A stretch of 64,000 nt of DNA from Sinomicrobium oceani (GTDB lineage: Bacteria; Bacteroidota; Bacteroidia; Flavobacteriales; Flavobacteriaceae): assembly GCF_900119185.1 (NCBI RefSeq), contig NZ_FPJE01000014.1:1-64000 (forward strand). Reading direction: 5' to 3'. How positions within the stretch are numbered: position 1 is the first letter of the stretch; each line of letters begins with the position of its first letter. The translations under genes and the position numbers were made by a program. The notes beneath the pieces are model-generated. The model saw nothing but the letters and a program-made list of their open reading frames with translations, did no database searches and was not told the DNA's origin. This document shows positions 51,868 to 61,911 of the stretch, piece after piece.

Positions 51868-54276
51868 TTACCTGAGTTTCGGATATTTTTTGGGGTTACT
51901 TTCATGCATGATAGCATAGACCTTTTCAAAAATATCTTCGGCATTGGGTTTGGAAAAATAATCACCATCCGTTCCGTATGCCGGTCTGTGTGCCTGTGCG
52001 GAGAGGGTCTGCGGAGCGCTGTCGAGATACTGGTAACCTCCTTGTTTTTCCAGAACTTCCTGCATCAGGTATGCCGATGCACCACCGGGTACATCTTCAT
52101 CGACAATAAGCAGGCGGTTTGTTTTTTTGACACTATCTACGGTTTCGTGATGAATATCAAAGGGCAGGAGTGTCTGGGCATCGATAAGCTCGGCATCAAT
52201 ACCTACCTCCAGGAGATCTTTGGCCACTTGCTCGACAATGCGGAAAGTAGAACCATAGGAAAGCAAGGTAATATCTTTTCCTTCTTTTACGACATCAATC
52301 TTGCCTATGGGTGTACGGAATTCACCGAGATTTTCGGGCAGACGTTCTTTCAATCGGTAACCGTTGAGGCTTTCTATGATCAGTGCAGGTTCGTCCGCTT
52401 CCATGAGGGTATTGTAGAATCCGGCTGCTTTGGTCATATTTCTCGGGGTGAGAATGTATATTCCACGAAGCAGATGGATAAGCCCTCCCATTTGAGACCC
52501 GGCATGCCATATGCCTTCGAGGCGGTGCCCTCTGGTGCGCACAATAACAGGAGCTTTTTGTTTTCCCATGGTCCGGTAATGAAGCGAAGCGAGGTCATCG
52601 CTCATCGTCTGCAGTGCATAGAGAATATAATCAAGATACTGGATTTCAGCAATGGGACGCAGTCCCCGGAGTGCCATTCCGATACCTTGTCCGAGTATGG
52701 TGGCTTCGCGGATACCGGTATCGGCTACGCGGATTTCCCCGAATTTTTTCTGTAATCCTTCCAGTCCCTGGTTAACATCCCCGATATTCCCGCTGTCTTC
52801 TCCGAAAACAAGAGCGTTGGAATACCTGGTAAAGAGTTTGTCGAAATTATCACGGATAACGATACGGCCGTCTACCAGTTCGGGATCGTCGGCATACTGC
52901 GGAGCTATCGCAGGAATAGCAGTGGCTTTCCCTGGTAATTCACTGTAAAGATGAGAGCTGTATTTGGGCTGCTCTTCGGCAAGGTAGCTGTCGACCCAGC
53001 TTATGAGCCTGTCTTTTTCTTCAAGCTGCTCATGCAATACATAACGCAGGGCGCGACGGGTAAGCGAAATGATATCTTTCTTTGCGGGTTCGTCTATGGA
53101 TATCAGGTCGTTCTTCAGTTTATTGACAAAAGACTTGTTGGCACTTTTCCCGGCAAGACTGTCGAGCAGGGCTACGGCCTCCTTCTTTTTGCTTTTTATA
53201 GGAGAAATGAATTCTGACCAGGCTTCTTTTTTGGCTTCCCTGACTTCTCTTTTCACTTCCTTTTCGAGTGCGGCCAGCTCCTCATCGGTGGCAAAACCGT
53301 TTTCCAGGAGCCATTCCTTCATTTTCAGGTTACAATCGTATGATTTTTCCCATTGAAGCCGCTCCTTGTTCTTGTATCTTTCGTGAGAGCCTGAAGTTGA
53401 ATGACCCTGTGGCTGCGTCAGTTCCAGCACGTGTATAAGTACGGGTACATGTTCTTCCCTGGCCAGTTTACCGGCACTTTCGTAAGCTTCCACCAGGGCC
53501 GGATAGTCCCATCCCTTGACACGGACGATTTCCAGTCCGGGTTGGTCATCACGCTGGAATCCTTTGAGGATCTCGGATATGTTTTCTTTGGTTGTCTGGT
53601 GTCTGGCATGTACCGAAATCCCGTACATATCATCCCATACACTGATGATCATAGGCACCTGTAAAACTCCGGCAGCATTTATGGTCTCGAAAAACAGTCC
53701 TTCACTGGTACTGGCGTTTCCTATGGTACCCCATGCGACTTCATTTCCGTTTTCCGAAAAATTACTGCTGTCCGTACTTTCGAGTTCTCTGTATATTTTG
53801 GAGGCCTGTGCAAGTCCGAGCAGGCGTGGCATCTGGGCGGCGGTAGGAGAGATATCGCTACTGCTGTTTTTCTGTGTGGTCAGGTTTTTCCAGCTCCCGT
53901 CTTCATTGAGGTTGTGGCTCAGGAAATGTCCGCCCATCTGGCGGCCTGCGCTCATGGGTTCCTTTTCGATATCCGTGTGTGCATAAAGGCCCGCAAAAAA
54001 ATGTTTTGCAGTAAGGCCTCCTATAGCCATCATAAAGGTTTGGTCACGGTAATAACCGCTACGGAAATCCCCGTTCCTGAAGGCTCTGGCCATAGCGAGC
54101 TGCGGCACTTCTTTTCCATCACCGAATATACCGAATTTGGCTTTTCCCGTCAAGACTTCCCTGCGTCCGAGAAAACTGCATTCCCTGCTCATTACGGCGA
54201 TTCTGTAATCGTGCAGGACCTGGGTTTTGAAATCGTTGAAGGTTATATCTTTCTGAGAATCTGTTTCGGTATGCAT
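51868..54276 (-). CDS. 2-oxoacid dehydrogenase E1, fused alpha and beta subunits
   Basis: The 802-residue protein joins both halves of a thiamine-diphosphate E1 enzyme. The alpha half (about 1-340) has the cofactor region GNASTSEGLFFETINAAG and DDMYGISV, in which the usual GDG and NN are changed. The beta half (about 455-802) has VFGEDSGNIGDVNQGLEGL, IREATILGQGIGMALRG and the C-terminal TLLPFDIHHETV, VDEDVPGGASAY. Such fusions in Bacteroidota are usually assigned to branched-chain 2-oxoacids. They supply acyl-CoA primers for iso-fatty acids. No E2 or E3 gene is nearby. Confidence 0.85.
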   Translation of the reverse strand: MHTETDSQKDITFNDFKTQVLHDYRIAVMSRECSFLGRREVLTGKAKFGIFGDGKEVPQLAMARAFRNGDFRSGYYRDQTFMMAIGGLTAKHFFAGLYAHTDIEKEPMSAGRQMGGHFLSHNLNEDGSWKNLTTQKNSSSDISPTAAQMPRLLGLAQASKIYRELESTDSSNFSENGNEVAWGTIGNASTSEGLFFETINAAGVLQVPMIISVWDDMYGISVHARHQTTKENISEILKGFQRDDQPGLEIVRVKGWDYPALVEAYESAGKLAREEHVPVLIHVLELTQPQGHSTSGSHERYKNKERLQWEKSYDCNLKMKEWLLENGFATDEELAALEKEVKREVREAKKEAWSEFISPIKSKKKEAVALLDSLAGKSANKSFVNKLKNDLISIDEPAKKDIISLTRRALRYVLHEQLEEKDRLISWVDSYLAEEQPKYSSHLYSELPGKATAIPAIAPQYADDPELVDGRIVIRDNFDKLFTRYSNALVFGEDSGNIGDVNQGLEGLQKKFGEIRVADTGIREATILGQGIGMALRGLRPIAEIQYLDYILYALQTMSDDLASLHYRTMGKQKAPVIVRTRGHRLEGIWHAGSQMGGLIHLLRGIYILTPRNMTKAAGFYNTLMEADEPALIIESLNGYRLKERLPENLGEFRTPIGKIDVVKEGKDITLLSYGSTFRIVEQVAKDLLEVGIDAELIDAQTLLPFDIHHETVDSVKKTNRLLIVDEDVPGGASAYLMQEVLEKQGGYQYLDSAPQTLSAQAHRPAYGTDGDYFSKPNAEDIFEKVYAIMHESNPKKYPKLR

Positions 54277-54295
54277 GTCATCGTTTTAAGGTTCA

Positions 54296-54326
54296 CAAAA
54301 TTAGTGAAAACATTCTTCTTTTGCAA
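54296..54326 (-). promoter_or_regulatory. Bacteroidota-type promoter for the E1 gene
   Basis: Read on the minus strand, TTG (54326-54324), a 20-bp spacer and TAATTTTG (54303-54296) match the TTG / TAnnTTTG consensus exactly. The start codon follows within 20 bp. Confidence 0.7.
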
Positions 54327-54465
54327 GGGTCCGGGGTGTCCTGTTGATGGTGTATTGATAATTTAACCTGCGTTTTTTTGATAAAAAATCAATTAAATTT
54401 AAATATACATCATTTTATTGCGTTTCTTTTAAATGAAAATTCTAAAAATACCCCGTATCAGGAAA

Positions 54466-55041
54466 TTATATTTTCTTGACAAATTTTGTCAGGATCACGA
54501 TGTGCTGCCCTTCTACTTTACCTTCGATCTGCTCGGGGTTGTCGTGTACCAGGGAAATTCTCCTTACGGCGGTTCCGCGTTTGGCTGTCAGTGACGATCC
54601 TTTGACATTGAGGTCTTTGATGAGAACAACTGTGTCTCCGGCCTGGAGAAGTGCCCCGTTACTGTCTTTGTGTTGTGCAGACCCTTCTTCGGAAGTCTGC
54701 AGGCCGGCTTTGGCCCAGGTCATGGTATCGTCGTCCAGGTACATCATGTCCAGAAGGTCCTGGGGCCAGCCTTCGTGTTTCAGGGATTGGAGCATTCTCC
54801 AGGCTACGACCTGCACAGCCGGAACGGTACTCCACATACTGTCATTGAGACACCGCCAGTGGTTGGCGTCTGCGGTTTCCGGATCTTCTATCTGCCGAAG
54901 GCAGGTTTCGCTGATAAGGATACATCCGTCGGCACTATGGTCCGGAGCTCCGGGAACTTCATAAACTTTCAGGTTGTCGGTAGCCCCGCTCAGTTCGCAT
55001 ACGGAACCGCTTCTCTCGTGTAGTTGTTTTTCTATGGACAT
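54466..55041 (-). CDS. PhnA-domain protein (YjdM-like)
   Basis: The 191-residue protein ends in a PhnA domain with the SH3-like pattern GDTVVLIKDLNVKGSSLTAKRGT and the final GQHIVILTKFVKK. The N-terminal half keeps CELSGATDNLKVYEV but not the full zinc-ribbon cysteine set. Despite the historical name (alkylphosphonate uptake), the family has no proven role in phosphonate uptake, and its function is unknown. It stands alone. Confidence 0.82.
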   Translation of the reverse strand: MSIEKQLHERSGSVCELSGATDNLKVYEVPGAPDHSADGCILISETCLRQIEDPETADANHWRCLNDSMWSTVPAVQVVAWRMLQSLKHEGWPQDLLDMMYLDDDTMTWAKAGLQTSEEGSAQHKDSNGALLQAGDTVVLIKDLNVKGSSLTAKRGTAVRRISLVHDNPEQIEGKVEGQHIVILTKFVKKI

Positions 55042-55061
55042 AGCTTTTTGTTATTACGCGA

Positions 55062-55069
55062 CAAATATA
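55062..55069 (-). promoter_or_regulatory. -7 promoter element for the PhnA gene
   Basis: TATATTTG on the minus strand is a perfect TAnnTTTG match 20 bp before the start codon. I see no clear TTG at the -33 place. Confidence 0.45.
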
Positions 55070-55151
55070 GAAGAATTCGGAGAGGGGATGGGGGTGTCGG
55101 GAATTTAAAGTGCCTGTTTTTTTACTGGGTTTACAAAGCCATGCCCGGTTC

Positions 55152-58043
55152 TCAGAACCATTTTCGGGTAAACAACTTTACGAGCGTCTTCGGAGAAAGG
55201 GTGACGATAAAACGTATTTTTTCATTGTATTGAGGCTGTGCGATCTCCCAGCCGTTATTGGAGTACAACGGAAAATACAATTCGAAGTAATCGGTAACCA
55301 GGTTCAGGCGTACTCCCGAGTCGTAGACAAAACGTTCGGGTTCGAGTTTATTCTTTATCCAGCCTACATCTCCGTAAAGTTCTATCCATCGCCATACGTT
55401 AAAGCTGGCATTGGCAGTAACCATCCAGTTATTGGCATAAGGATCACGGAATTTGGATTTGAATCCTCCTTCGGCTATGATAATCTGCTGGCTCAGGATA
55501 CCGGAGGTTTCGGACCTTCCGAGGTAACCGAAATCAAACAGGTAGTCGGTAGGGCGGTCGAGGGCAAAACTGAAATAGTCGGAACTGGTATCGTTGTATA
55601 TAAATTTTCCGGCAAAAAACCTGAGATTGAGTTGTCTGTTGTTCTGATATAGTTTGCGGTATTCGATGTCAAAGGCTAACTTGGAAAAATTATTGGCGAC
55701 CTGCAGGTCGGTAAACCAGGCGAAATAATTGATAATACCGTTGTTGGAGTACGAATATCTGGTGTTGAACACGCTGTAGTCCGGACTGGTGTTGTCCGCG
55801 GTGTGTACGGGATCTTTCTCCCGGATGACATTGACAAAACGAAAGGTGAGGGATTCGCGTATATTCGAGCGGAAATCATCGGTGCGGAAACCGAGACTTA
55901 CAGCCGGTGTTATCGTGCTGTAACGAAGGTCGGGTGCGTAATGATAACTGGAACCGCTGATCGAGAACGTACTCAGGTAAAGATTGTCCTGATCGAGATA
56001 ATTCCTGTAGGCGAAGAGTCCTGATCCGACCAGGGCATTTCCTTTCGTAGCCAGCGAAGGGACAATGTCGTAGAGGAAGGGTTGTGTGGTAAGCGTCTTG
56101 TTGTGAAGGCGCATACCCAAAACCACGCCGTCATAATAGTTGTACGAGGCAGTAGGAACGTAGAATACCTGGTTGTAATACGGGTTTTCCGCGTCCTTGA
56201 AAAATTGCAGTTTTATACGTCTGTTCTGAGAAAAGAAACCGCGCAGCGATTTCCAGTTGTCCCGCTGGTTGAATTCGGGGATGATCTTGTCGTAATTGAG
56301 AACCAGCCTTTTTTCCTGATTATATGGGATCCGAAAGGTTTCTTCTCCTGTAATGTTGTCAAACCAGTATTTGGAAAGTACGGTGTCGTTGCGCACGCCG
56401 TAAAGCGAGACAGGGACATTGGTACGCCTTTTGTTTTTGATAGTCACATAAATGGAGTCTTCCGTCTTTTTAACTTTCTTGATCGTAAAGTCTATTTTAT
56501 GCCGCGTACTTACATATTCGTCAAAAAACCAGTCTATGTCTTTTGCCGAGTTTTCTTTGAGGGTCATTTCAAAATCTGTAGCGTCAACCGGCAGTAGTGT
56601 ATAATCGTTGTAAAACTCCTTGATTTTTTCCGGTATACTACTGTCTCCAAGATAATCTTCGAGATACACGAGTCCCATACCAGCCTTGTACTTCCCCGCA
56701 ATTTTCTCGTTGAATTTGATGAGTTCATCTTTCGGTGTTGCCAGCGATTGATCGAGATTTCTGCTTGCCATAAGCATAAAGAGCAGCGGATACTGGTCGT
56801 TGAAATTTTTCTGTGCAATATGAAAAGTACGCACCAGCCATAATTTGGAAAGTCCTCCCATAAGTTTCATGTCGGGATAGAATTCTTCCACGTACTTGAT
56901 CATCAGGTAGGTTTGGATAGCATCGGTAACCCAACGATCTTTCCGGGAGTCGAGAAATAAGGTGTTTTCCAGATAATTGTTGAGTGTTGTTTTCAGTAAT
57001 TTCAGTTCGTACTGGAACTCTTCAGGAAAAGGACGCAAAAAAGAGGGCAGCTGATTGAGGCCGTAAAGCGGGTTTTTCCGGTATTCGGTTTCGGTGACGA
57101 GTATCTTGGAGTGAGGATATGTGCCGAGATGGTCATAGATAAAATGAATGACCCGGTCTACGGATATATCGCGGATCTCCGGACTCAGGTCCTTGTACTC
57201 TATATTGGTTGTGAGTTTGAGCTTGCTGTTGGTATAGGTCTGGAACGAGTTCTGTTTTTCCAGGTAAAGTTTTACGTCGCTCCTGTCGTTTCCGGTGAGT
57301 ACGACCTGTTGCAGATTGTCTATTTTCCGGATATCGGTAATGTGCAGGTCGCTGGTAAGAATGTAATTATCGGGATAGTTAAAGACAATCCTGTAATCTG
57401 TTTTGTCGCTATACAGGTCGTCCAGGTTTTTATTGCTGTACAGGATCCACTCTCCGTTGTATACTGCCGGAGTGATATACCAGTACCTCAGCGTGAAATT
57501 GCCGTTGCTCTCAAAACCGTATCGGGTGAACTCCGAGGAGGGAAGTTTTATGGCATACGAAAGTTTCATCAGGAAATCTTCTCCCGGGTAGACCGGGAAG
57601 TTCAGCTGTACCTTGATCAGGTCTTTGGAGTCCGTACGTTCCCACGCCACAGGGCGGTAATTTTTATCGACTATAGATATAACTTTAGTATTTCCGCGGA
57701 CGCGTTCTTTAGCCAGGTGAAGGCTTTTGTCAAATTCTTCGCCGAAGCGTTTGGCCAATGCGGTATTTTTACCGGAATAGGCATTGTTCCAGTCGGTGAG
57801 ATAGATCGTATTGAGCGTGTCCCGGGAATTGTTGTGAAATACGATCTCCTGCTGAATATTGATCGTATTGCTTTCCGGCAGAAGCCTGGCGACAATGGTT
57901 TGCCGGTTTTGTGCCGTCAGTTCCTGTAGCCCGGACACTAAAAAAACGAAAGCCGAAACACAACAAAACAGAAAATATCGCAGCGATGTATTGCAAATAC
58001 ACCTTGCTTTCGGATATTCGATGTTTTTATGCAGTTGCGGCAT
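55152..58043 (-). CDS. M1-like aminopeptidase fold without zinc site, with barrel-like C-terminal part
   Basis: The 963-residue secreted protein has a signal-like segment at 20-45. The N-terminal part (50-560) follows the M1 gluzincin layout: a beta-sandwich with FNYPDNYILTSDLH, then a helical domain. The HExxH site is absent: the matching region reads FQYELKLLKTT (343-353), and the second glutamate region reads WVTDAIQTY (371-379). The last about 350 residues alternate polar and hydrophobic strands (SYHYAPDLRYSTITPAVSLGF) and end in KLFTRKWF with a terminal Phe, as in outer membrane barrels. It starts 8 bp behind the LOG-family gene. Confidence 0.75.
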   Translation of the reverse strand: MPQLHKNIEYPKARCICNTSLRYFLFCCVSAFVFLVSGLQELTAQNRQTIVARLLPESNTINIQQEIVFHNNSRDTLNTIYLTDWNNAYSGKNTALAKRFGEEFDKSLHLAKERVRGNTKVISIVDKNYRPVAWERTDSKDLIKVQLNFPVYPGEDFLMKLSYAIKLPSSEFTRYGFESNGNFTLRYWYITPAVYNGEWILYSNKNLDDLYSDKTDYRIVFNYPDNYILTSDLHITDIRKIDNLQQVVLTGNDRSDVKLYLEKQNSFQTYTNSKLKLTTNIEYKDLSPEIRDISVDRVIHFIYDHLGTYPHSKILVTETEYRKNPLYGLNQLPSFLRPFPEEFQYELKLLKTTLNNYLENTLFLDSRKDRWVTDAIQTYLMIKYVEEFYPDMKLMGGLSKLWLVRTFHIAQKNFNDQYPLLFMLMASRNLDQSLATPKDELIKFNEKIAGKYKAGMGLVYLEDYLGDSSIPEKIKEFYNDYTLLPVDATDFEMTLKENSAKDIDWFFDEYVSTRHKIDFTIKKVKKTEDSIYVTIKNKRRTNVPVSLYGVRNDTVLSKYWFDNITGEETFRIPYNQEKRLVLNYDKIIPEFNQRDNWKSLRGFFSQNRRIKLQFFKDAENPYYNQVFYVPTASYNYYDGVVLGMRLHNKTLTTQPFLYDIVPSLATKGNALVGSGLFAYRNYLDQDNLYLSTFSISGSSYHYAPDLRYSTITPAVSLGFRTDDFRSNIRESLTFRFVNVIREKDPVHTADNTSPDYSVFNTRYSYSNNGIINYFAWFTDLQVANNFSKLAFDIEYRKLYQNNRQLNLRFFAGKFIYNDTSSDYFSFALDRPTDYLFDFGYLGRSETSGILSQQIIIAEGGFKSKFRDPYANNWMVTANASFNVWRWIELYGDVGWIKNKLEPERFVYDSGVRLNLVTDYFELYFPLYSNNGWEIAQPQYNEKIRFIVTLSPKTLVKLFTRKWF

Positions 58044-58051
58044 ACGGGCTA

Positions 58052-58741
58052 TCAGAAATTTGGACTGAGGTTTGATTCCTGGTAGAAGGCATCCAGAACT
58101 TCGAGGACTTCATCTTCCGTATCTACGATCTTTACGAGATCCATATCCTGAGGACTGATGTTACCGTGCTGTTCGAGAAGCGCGGTACGCACCCATTCGA
58201 AAAGCCCGCTCCAGAATTCGGAACCTACCAAAATGATGGGGAATTTACCTATTTTTTTTGTTTGTATCAATGTAATAGCTTCGAAAAGTTCATCGAGAGT
58301 GCCAAATCCGCCGGGCATTACGACAAATCCCTGGGCGTATTTGACGAACATGACCTTTCGCACGAAAAAATAGTCAAAATGCAGGTTTTTGTCACTGTCT
58401 ATATACGGATTGTCATGTTGCTCAAAAGGGAGATCGATGTTCAGGCCTACGGAAGTTCCTCCTGCCAGATGTGCACCTTTGTTACCGGCTTCCATAATGC
58501 CGGGACCACCTCCCGTAATAACGCCGTAACCATGGTTGACGATCTTGTAAGCGACTTTTTGGGCAAGATCGTAATATTTCTCTCCCGGTTTGGTTCGGGC
58601 CGATCCGAATATGGATACGCAGGGGCCGATCTGGCTCATTTTTTCAAAACCTCCTACGAATTCCCCCATAATCTTAAAGATAGCCCACGAATCGTTAGCC
58701 TTTATTTCATTCCAACTTTTATGATGGTGTTTTTGACTCAT
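58052..58741 (-). CDS. LOG-family (TIGR00730) Rossmann-fold protein
   Basis: The 229-residue protein has both LOG-family motifs: GGGPGIME (77-84) and PGGFGTLDE (143-151). Relatives are phosphoribohydrolases that split nucleoside 5'-monophosphates to a base and ribose 5-phosphate; plant LOG activates cytokinins this way. The role in this bacterium is probably nucleotide turnover. It is the first gene of a two-gene unit with the M1-like protein. Confidence 0.88.
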   Translation of the reverse strand: MSQKHHHKSWNEIKANDSWAIFKIMGEFVGGFEKMSQIGPCVSIFGSARTKPGEKYYDLAQKVAYKIVNHGYGVITGGGPGIMEAGNKGAHLAGGTSVGLNIDLPFEQHDNPYIDSDKNLHFDYFFVRKVMFVKYAQGFVVMPGGFGTLDELFEAITLIQTKKIGKFPIILVGSEFWSGLFEWVRTALLEQHGNISPQDMDLVKIVDTEDEVLEVLDAFYQESNLSPNF

Positions 58742-58955
58742 GTTATATGATTTCCTTTGGTCTTTTTACGGTATTTTTCTACATTTTGTTTGCGGGCTAC
58801 CATGATCCGATTCCCGTTTCAGGGTGTAAACATAGATAATTTTGTTTTTATCTATATTATAATACAATTAAAATTTCGGAGTCTGAAGGTGCTATGGGAA
58901 ACCGGGGGATGTGGGGGTATTCCCTGTTACTGTGACTTTGCCATAAAGAGTTGCC

Positions 58956-58981
58956 CCGGGGGAAATACGGCTTTCTCCCGG
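58956..58981 (-). terminator. Hairpin after uvrA
   Basis: CCGGGGGAAA (58956-58965) pairs with TTTCTCCCGG (58972-58981) with one mismatch, 15 bp past the minus-strand uvrA stop. A T-run is lacking. Confidence 0.4.
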
Positions 58982-58995
58982 AGCAAGCGACTGAT

Positions 58996-61824
58996 TTATA
59001 ATTCTTTTCTCAGAAATTCGGCGGTGTAGCTTTTGGGGTGTTCGCTCACTTCTTCGGGGGTGCCGGTGGTAACCAAACGGCCTCCTCCTTTACCACCTTC
59101 ATAACCGATGTCGATAAGATAATCTGCCATTTTTATCACATCCATATTGTGTTCTATGATCAGCACGGTATTCCCTTTGTCTACCAGCCTGTTCAGCACG
59201 TCCATGAGTACACGGATATCTTCGAAATGAAGCCCCGTAGTGGGTTCGTCCAGGATATAGAAGGTATTCCCGGTATCTCTTTTGGAAAGTTCGGTAGCCA
59301 GTTTTATGCGCTGGGCTTCTCCTCCGGACAGTGTTGTGGATTGCTGCCCGAGCGTGATATAACCGAGCCCGACTTCCTGTATGGTTTTGAGTTTACGGTA
59401 TATTTTAGGAATGTTCTCAAAGAAGGATACGGATTCGTTGATGGTCATGTCCAGCACATCCGAAATAGATTTTCCTTTGTAGCGTATTTCCAGGGTTTCA
59501 CGATTAAAGCGTTTGCCCTGGCAGGTTTCGCATTCTACATACACATCGGGGAGGAAGTTCATTTCGATAACTTTTACTCCTGCACCCTGGCAGGTTTCGC
59601 ATCGTCCGCCGGCTACATTAAAACTGAAGCGCCCCGGTTTGTATCCCCGTATCATGGCTTCCGGAGTTTTGGCGAAAAGGCTCCTGATCTCGCTGAATAC
59701 GCCGGTGTATGTTGCCGGGTTGGACCTTGGGGTCCTGCCTATGGGCGACTGGTTGATATCAATGACCTTATCGATATGTTCGAGCCCTTCGATACTCTTA
59801 TAGGGCATCGGCTTTTTTACCGCATTAAAAAAATGTGCGTTGAGTATAGGGTATAGCGTTTCGTTGACGAGTGTGGATTTGCCGCTGCCGGATACTCCCG
59901 TAACCCCTATCATTTTGCCCAGCGGAAATTCAACATCGACATTTTTCAGGTTGTTGCCCGTACATCCTTTAAGGGTGATGGTGTGCCCGTTGCCTTCCCG
60001 GCGCTGTGCAGGGACTTCTATGGCCTTGGTGCCATTGAGATAATCTGCGGTAAGCGTGTGGTGTTTCTTGAGTTCTTCGGGAGTACCCTGAGAGATGATC
60101 TCACCGCCATGTTTGCCGGCCCTTGGGCCGATGTCTATGACATGGTCGGCTCTTTCGATCATGTCTTTGTCGTGTTCTACCACGATAACGGAGTTCCCGA
60201 TATCGCGGAGCGATTCCAGGGAATTGATCAGTCTTTCGTTGTCTCTCTGGTGCAATCCGATACTGGGTTCGTCAAGAATGTAAAGGACCCCGACCAGTTG
60301 TGAGCCGATCTGGGTGGCGAGACGTATACGTTGCGCCTCACCGCCCGAGAGTGATTTGGATCCCCTGTTGAGGGTGAGGTAATCGAGTCCGACGTCGAGA
60401 AGAAACTGTAATCGCGAACGGATCTCTTTCAGGATTTCTTCGGCGATCTTAAACTGTTTTTCCGACAGGTTTTCCGGAAGTTTCTCAAACCAGGAAGCCA
60501 GGTCAGAGATATCCATAGATGCCAGCTCGGCAATATTTTTTCCGTTTACCTTAAAATAGAGGGACTCTTTGCGCAATCTCGAACCACCGCATTCCGGGCA
60601 GGTTACCTTGTCCATGTATTCTTTGGCCCATCTTTTTACGGAAGCTGAAGGGTTTTCCTTGTACTGGTTTTGGATAAAGTTAACGATACCTTCGAAATCT
60701 ATTTTATAATCGCGGGTGATGCCCAGTGTTTTGGAAGCTATGGAAAATTTTTCATTCCCGCCGTAAAGGATCATGTCGATAGCGGCTTCGGGAATATCTT
60801 TTATCGGATCGGTGATTTTAAAATCAAAACGTTCTGCGATAGTCTCCACCTGTTTGAAGATCCACGATTTTTTGTATTCACCGAGAGGTGCGATCCCACC
60901 TGATTTAATCGTGGTATTGCGGTTCGGGATAACCTTTTTGATATTGATCTCCCGTACGGTGCCCAGTCCGCTGCAATGCGGGCACATACCTTTCGGAGAG
61001 TTAAAAGAGAAGGTGTTGGGTTCCGGGTTAGGGTAGGAGATCCCTGTGGTGGGACACATCAGCGTACGGCTGAAGTACCGGGTTTGCTCCCCGCCATGTT
61101 CCATGACCATCAGTACATCTTCCCCGTGATACATGGCGGTATTGATGCTCTCCATGAGTCGTTTCTGGAAATCCTCATCCTGGTTGACCTGCAGGCGGTC
61201 GATGACAATTTCGATATCATGGGTTTTATAGCGATCTACCTTCATGCCCTTTTCCAGGTCTCTGATCTCGCCGTCGACCCTTACTTTTACAAAGCCCTGC
61301 TTGGCGATTTGTTCGAACAACTCCCTGTAGTGTCCTTTTCTCGATTTGATGACCGGAGCAAGGATATATACTTTTTTACCGGCAAAATCCTCCAGGATCA
61401 GGTCTTTGATCTGCTCGTCGCTGTAACTCACCATTTTCTCGTTGGTGTTGTAGCTATAGGCATCCGAGGCCCGGGCATAGAGCAACCGCAGAAAGTCGTA
61501 TATTTCGGTAATTGTACCTACCGTGGAGCGTGGCGACCGGGAAGTGGTCTTTTGTTCTATGGCTATTACTGGAGACAGCCCGTCTATCTTGTCTACGTCC
61601 GGACGTTCCAGTCCGCCGAGGAATTGCCTGGCATAAGCAGAAAAAGTCTCGATATAGCGGCGTTGTCCTTCGGCGTAAATGGTGTCGAAAGCCAGCGAAG
61701 ATTTTCCACTTCCGGATAGTCCCGTGATTACCACGAGTTTTTCCCTGGGAATGGTAACGTCTATGTCTTTCAGATTGTGAACCCTGGCCCCGAGGACCTC
61801 AATATTCTCTTCGAAATTCGTCAT
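58996..61824 (-). CDS. uvrA: Excinuclease ABC subunit A
   Basis: The 942-residue protein is a full-length UvrA. It has Walker A motifs GLSGSGKSS (near 35-43) and GVSGSGKST (near 640-650), and two signature regions with SLSGGEAQR and TLSGGEAQR. Zinc-finger cysteines are in [17 protein letters not shown] and the paired CETCQG motifs. It scans DNA for bulky damage with UvrB in nucleotide excision repair. The length matches E. coli UvrA closely. Confidence 0.97.
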   Translation of the reverse strand: MTNFEENIEVLGARVHNLKDIDVTIPREKLVVITGLSGSGKSSLAFDTIYAEGQRRYIETFSAYARQFLGGLERPDVDKIDGLSPVIAIEQKTTSRSPRSTVGTITEIYDFLRLLYARASDAYSYNTNEKMVSYSDEQIKDLILEDFAGKKVYILAPVIKSRKGHYRELFEQIAKQGFVKVRVDGEIRDLEKGMKVDRYKTHDIEIVIDRLQVNQDEDFQKRLMESINTAMYHGEDVLMVMEHGGEQTRYFSRTLMCPTTGISYPNPEPNTFSFNSPKGMCPHCSGLGTVREINIKKVIPNRNTTIKSGGIAPLGEYKKSWIFKQVETIAERFDFKITDPIKDIPEAAIDMILYGGNEKFSIASKTLGITRDYKIDFEGIVNFIQNQYKENPSASVKRWAKEYMDKVTCPECGGSRLRKESLYFKVNGKNIAELASMDISDLASWFEKLPENLSEKQFKIAEEILKEIRSRLQFLLDVGLDYLTLNRGSKSLSGGEAQRIRLATQIGSQLVGVLYILDEPSIGLHQRDNERLINSLESLRDIGNSVIVVEHDKDMIERADHVIDIGPRAGKHGGEIISQGTPEELKKHHTLTADYLNGTKAIEVPAQRREGNGHTITLKGCTGNNLKNVDVEFPLGKMIGVTGVSGSGKSTLVNETLYPILNAHFFNAVKKPMPYKSIEGLEHIDKVIDINQSPIGRTPRSNPATYTGVFSEIRSLFAKTPEAMIRGYKPGRFSFNVAGGRCETCQGAGVKVIEMNFLPDVYVECETCQGKRFNRETLEIRYKGKSISDVLDMTINESVSFFENIPKIYRKLKTIQEVGLGYITLGQQSTTLSGGEAQRIKLATELSKRDTGNTFYILDEPTTGLHFEDIRVLMDVLNRLVDKGNTVLIIEHNMDVIKMADYLIDIGYEGGKGGGRLVTTGTPEEVSEHPKSYTAEFLRKEL

Positions 61825-61911
61825 AAGGATTGCTTAAAAACAGCTTTTTGGACAAAGTGACGAAATTACGAATTTTCCTCTTATTAAAGGTGTCGGGGCG
61901 ATCCGGATTTT

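Noticed and set aside
58837-58844. Perfect TAnnTTTG element (TAATTTTG) on the plus strand
   Set aside because: It has no TTG at -33 and no plus-strand gene follows it; the next gene is uvrA on the other strand.
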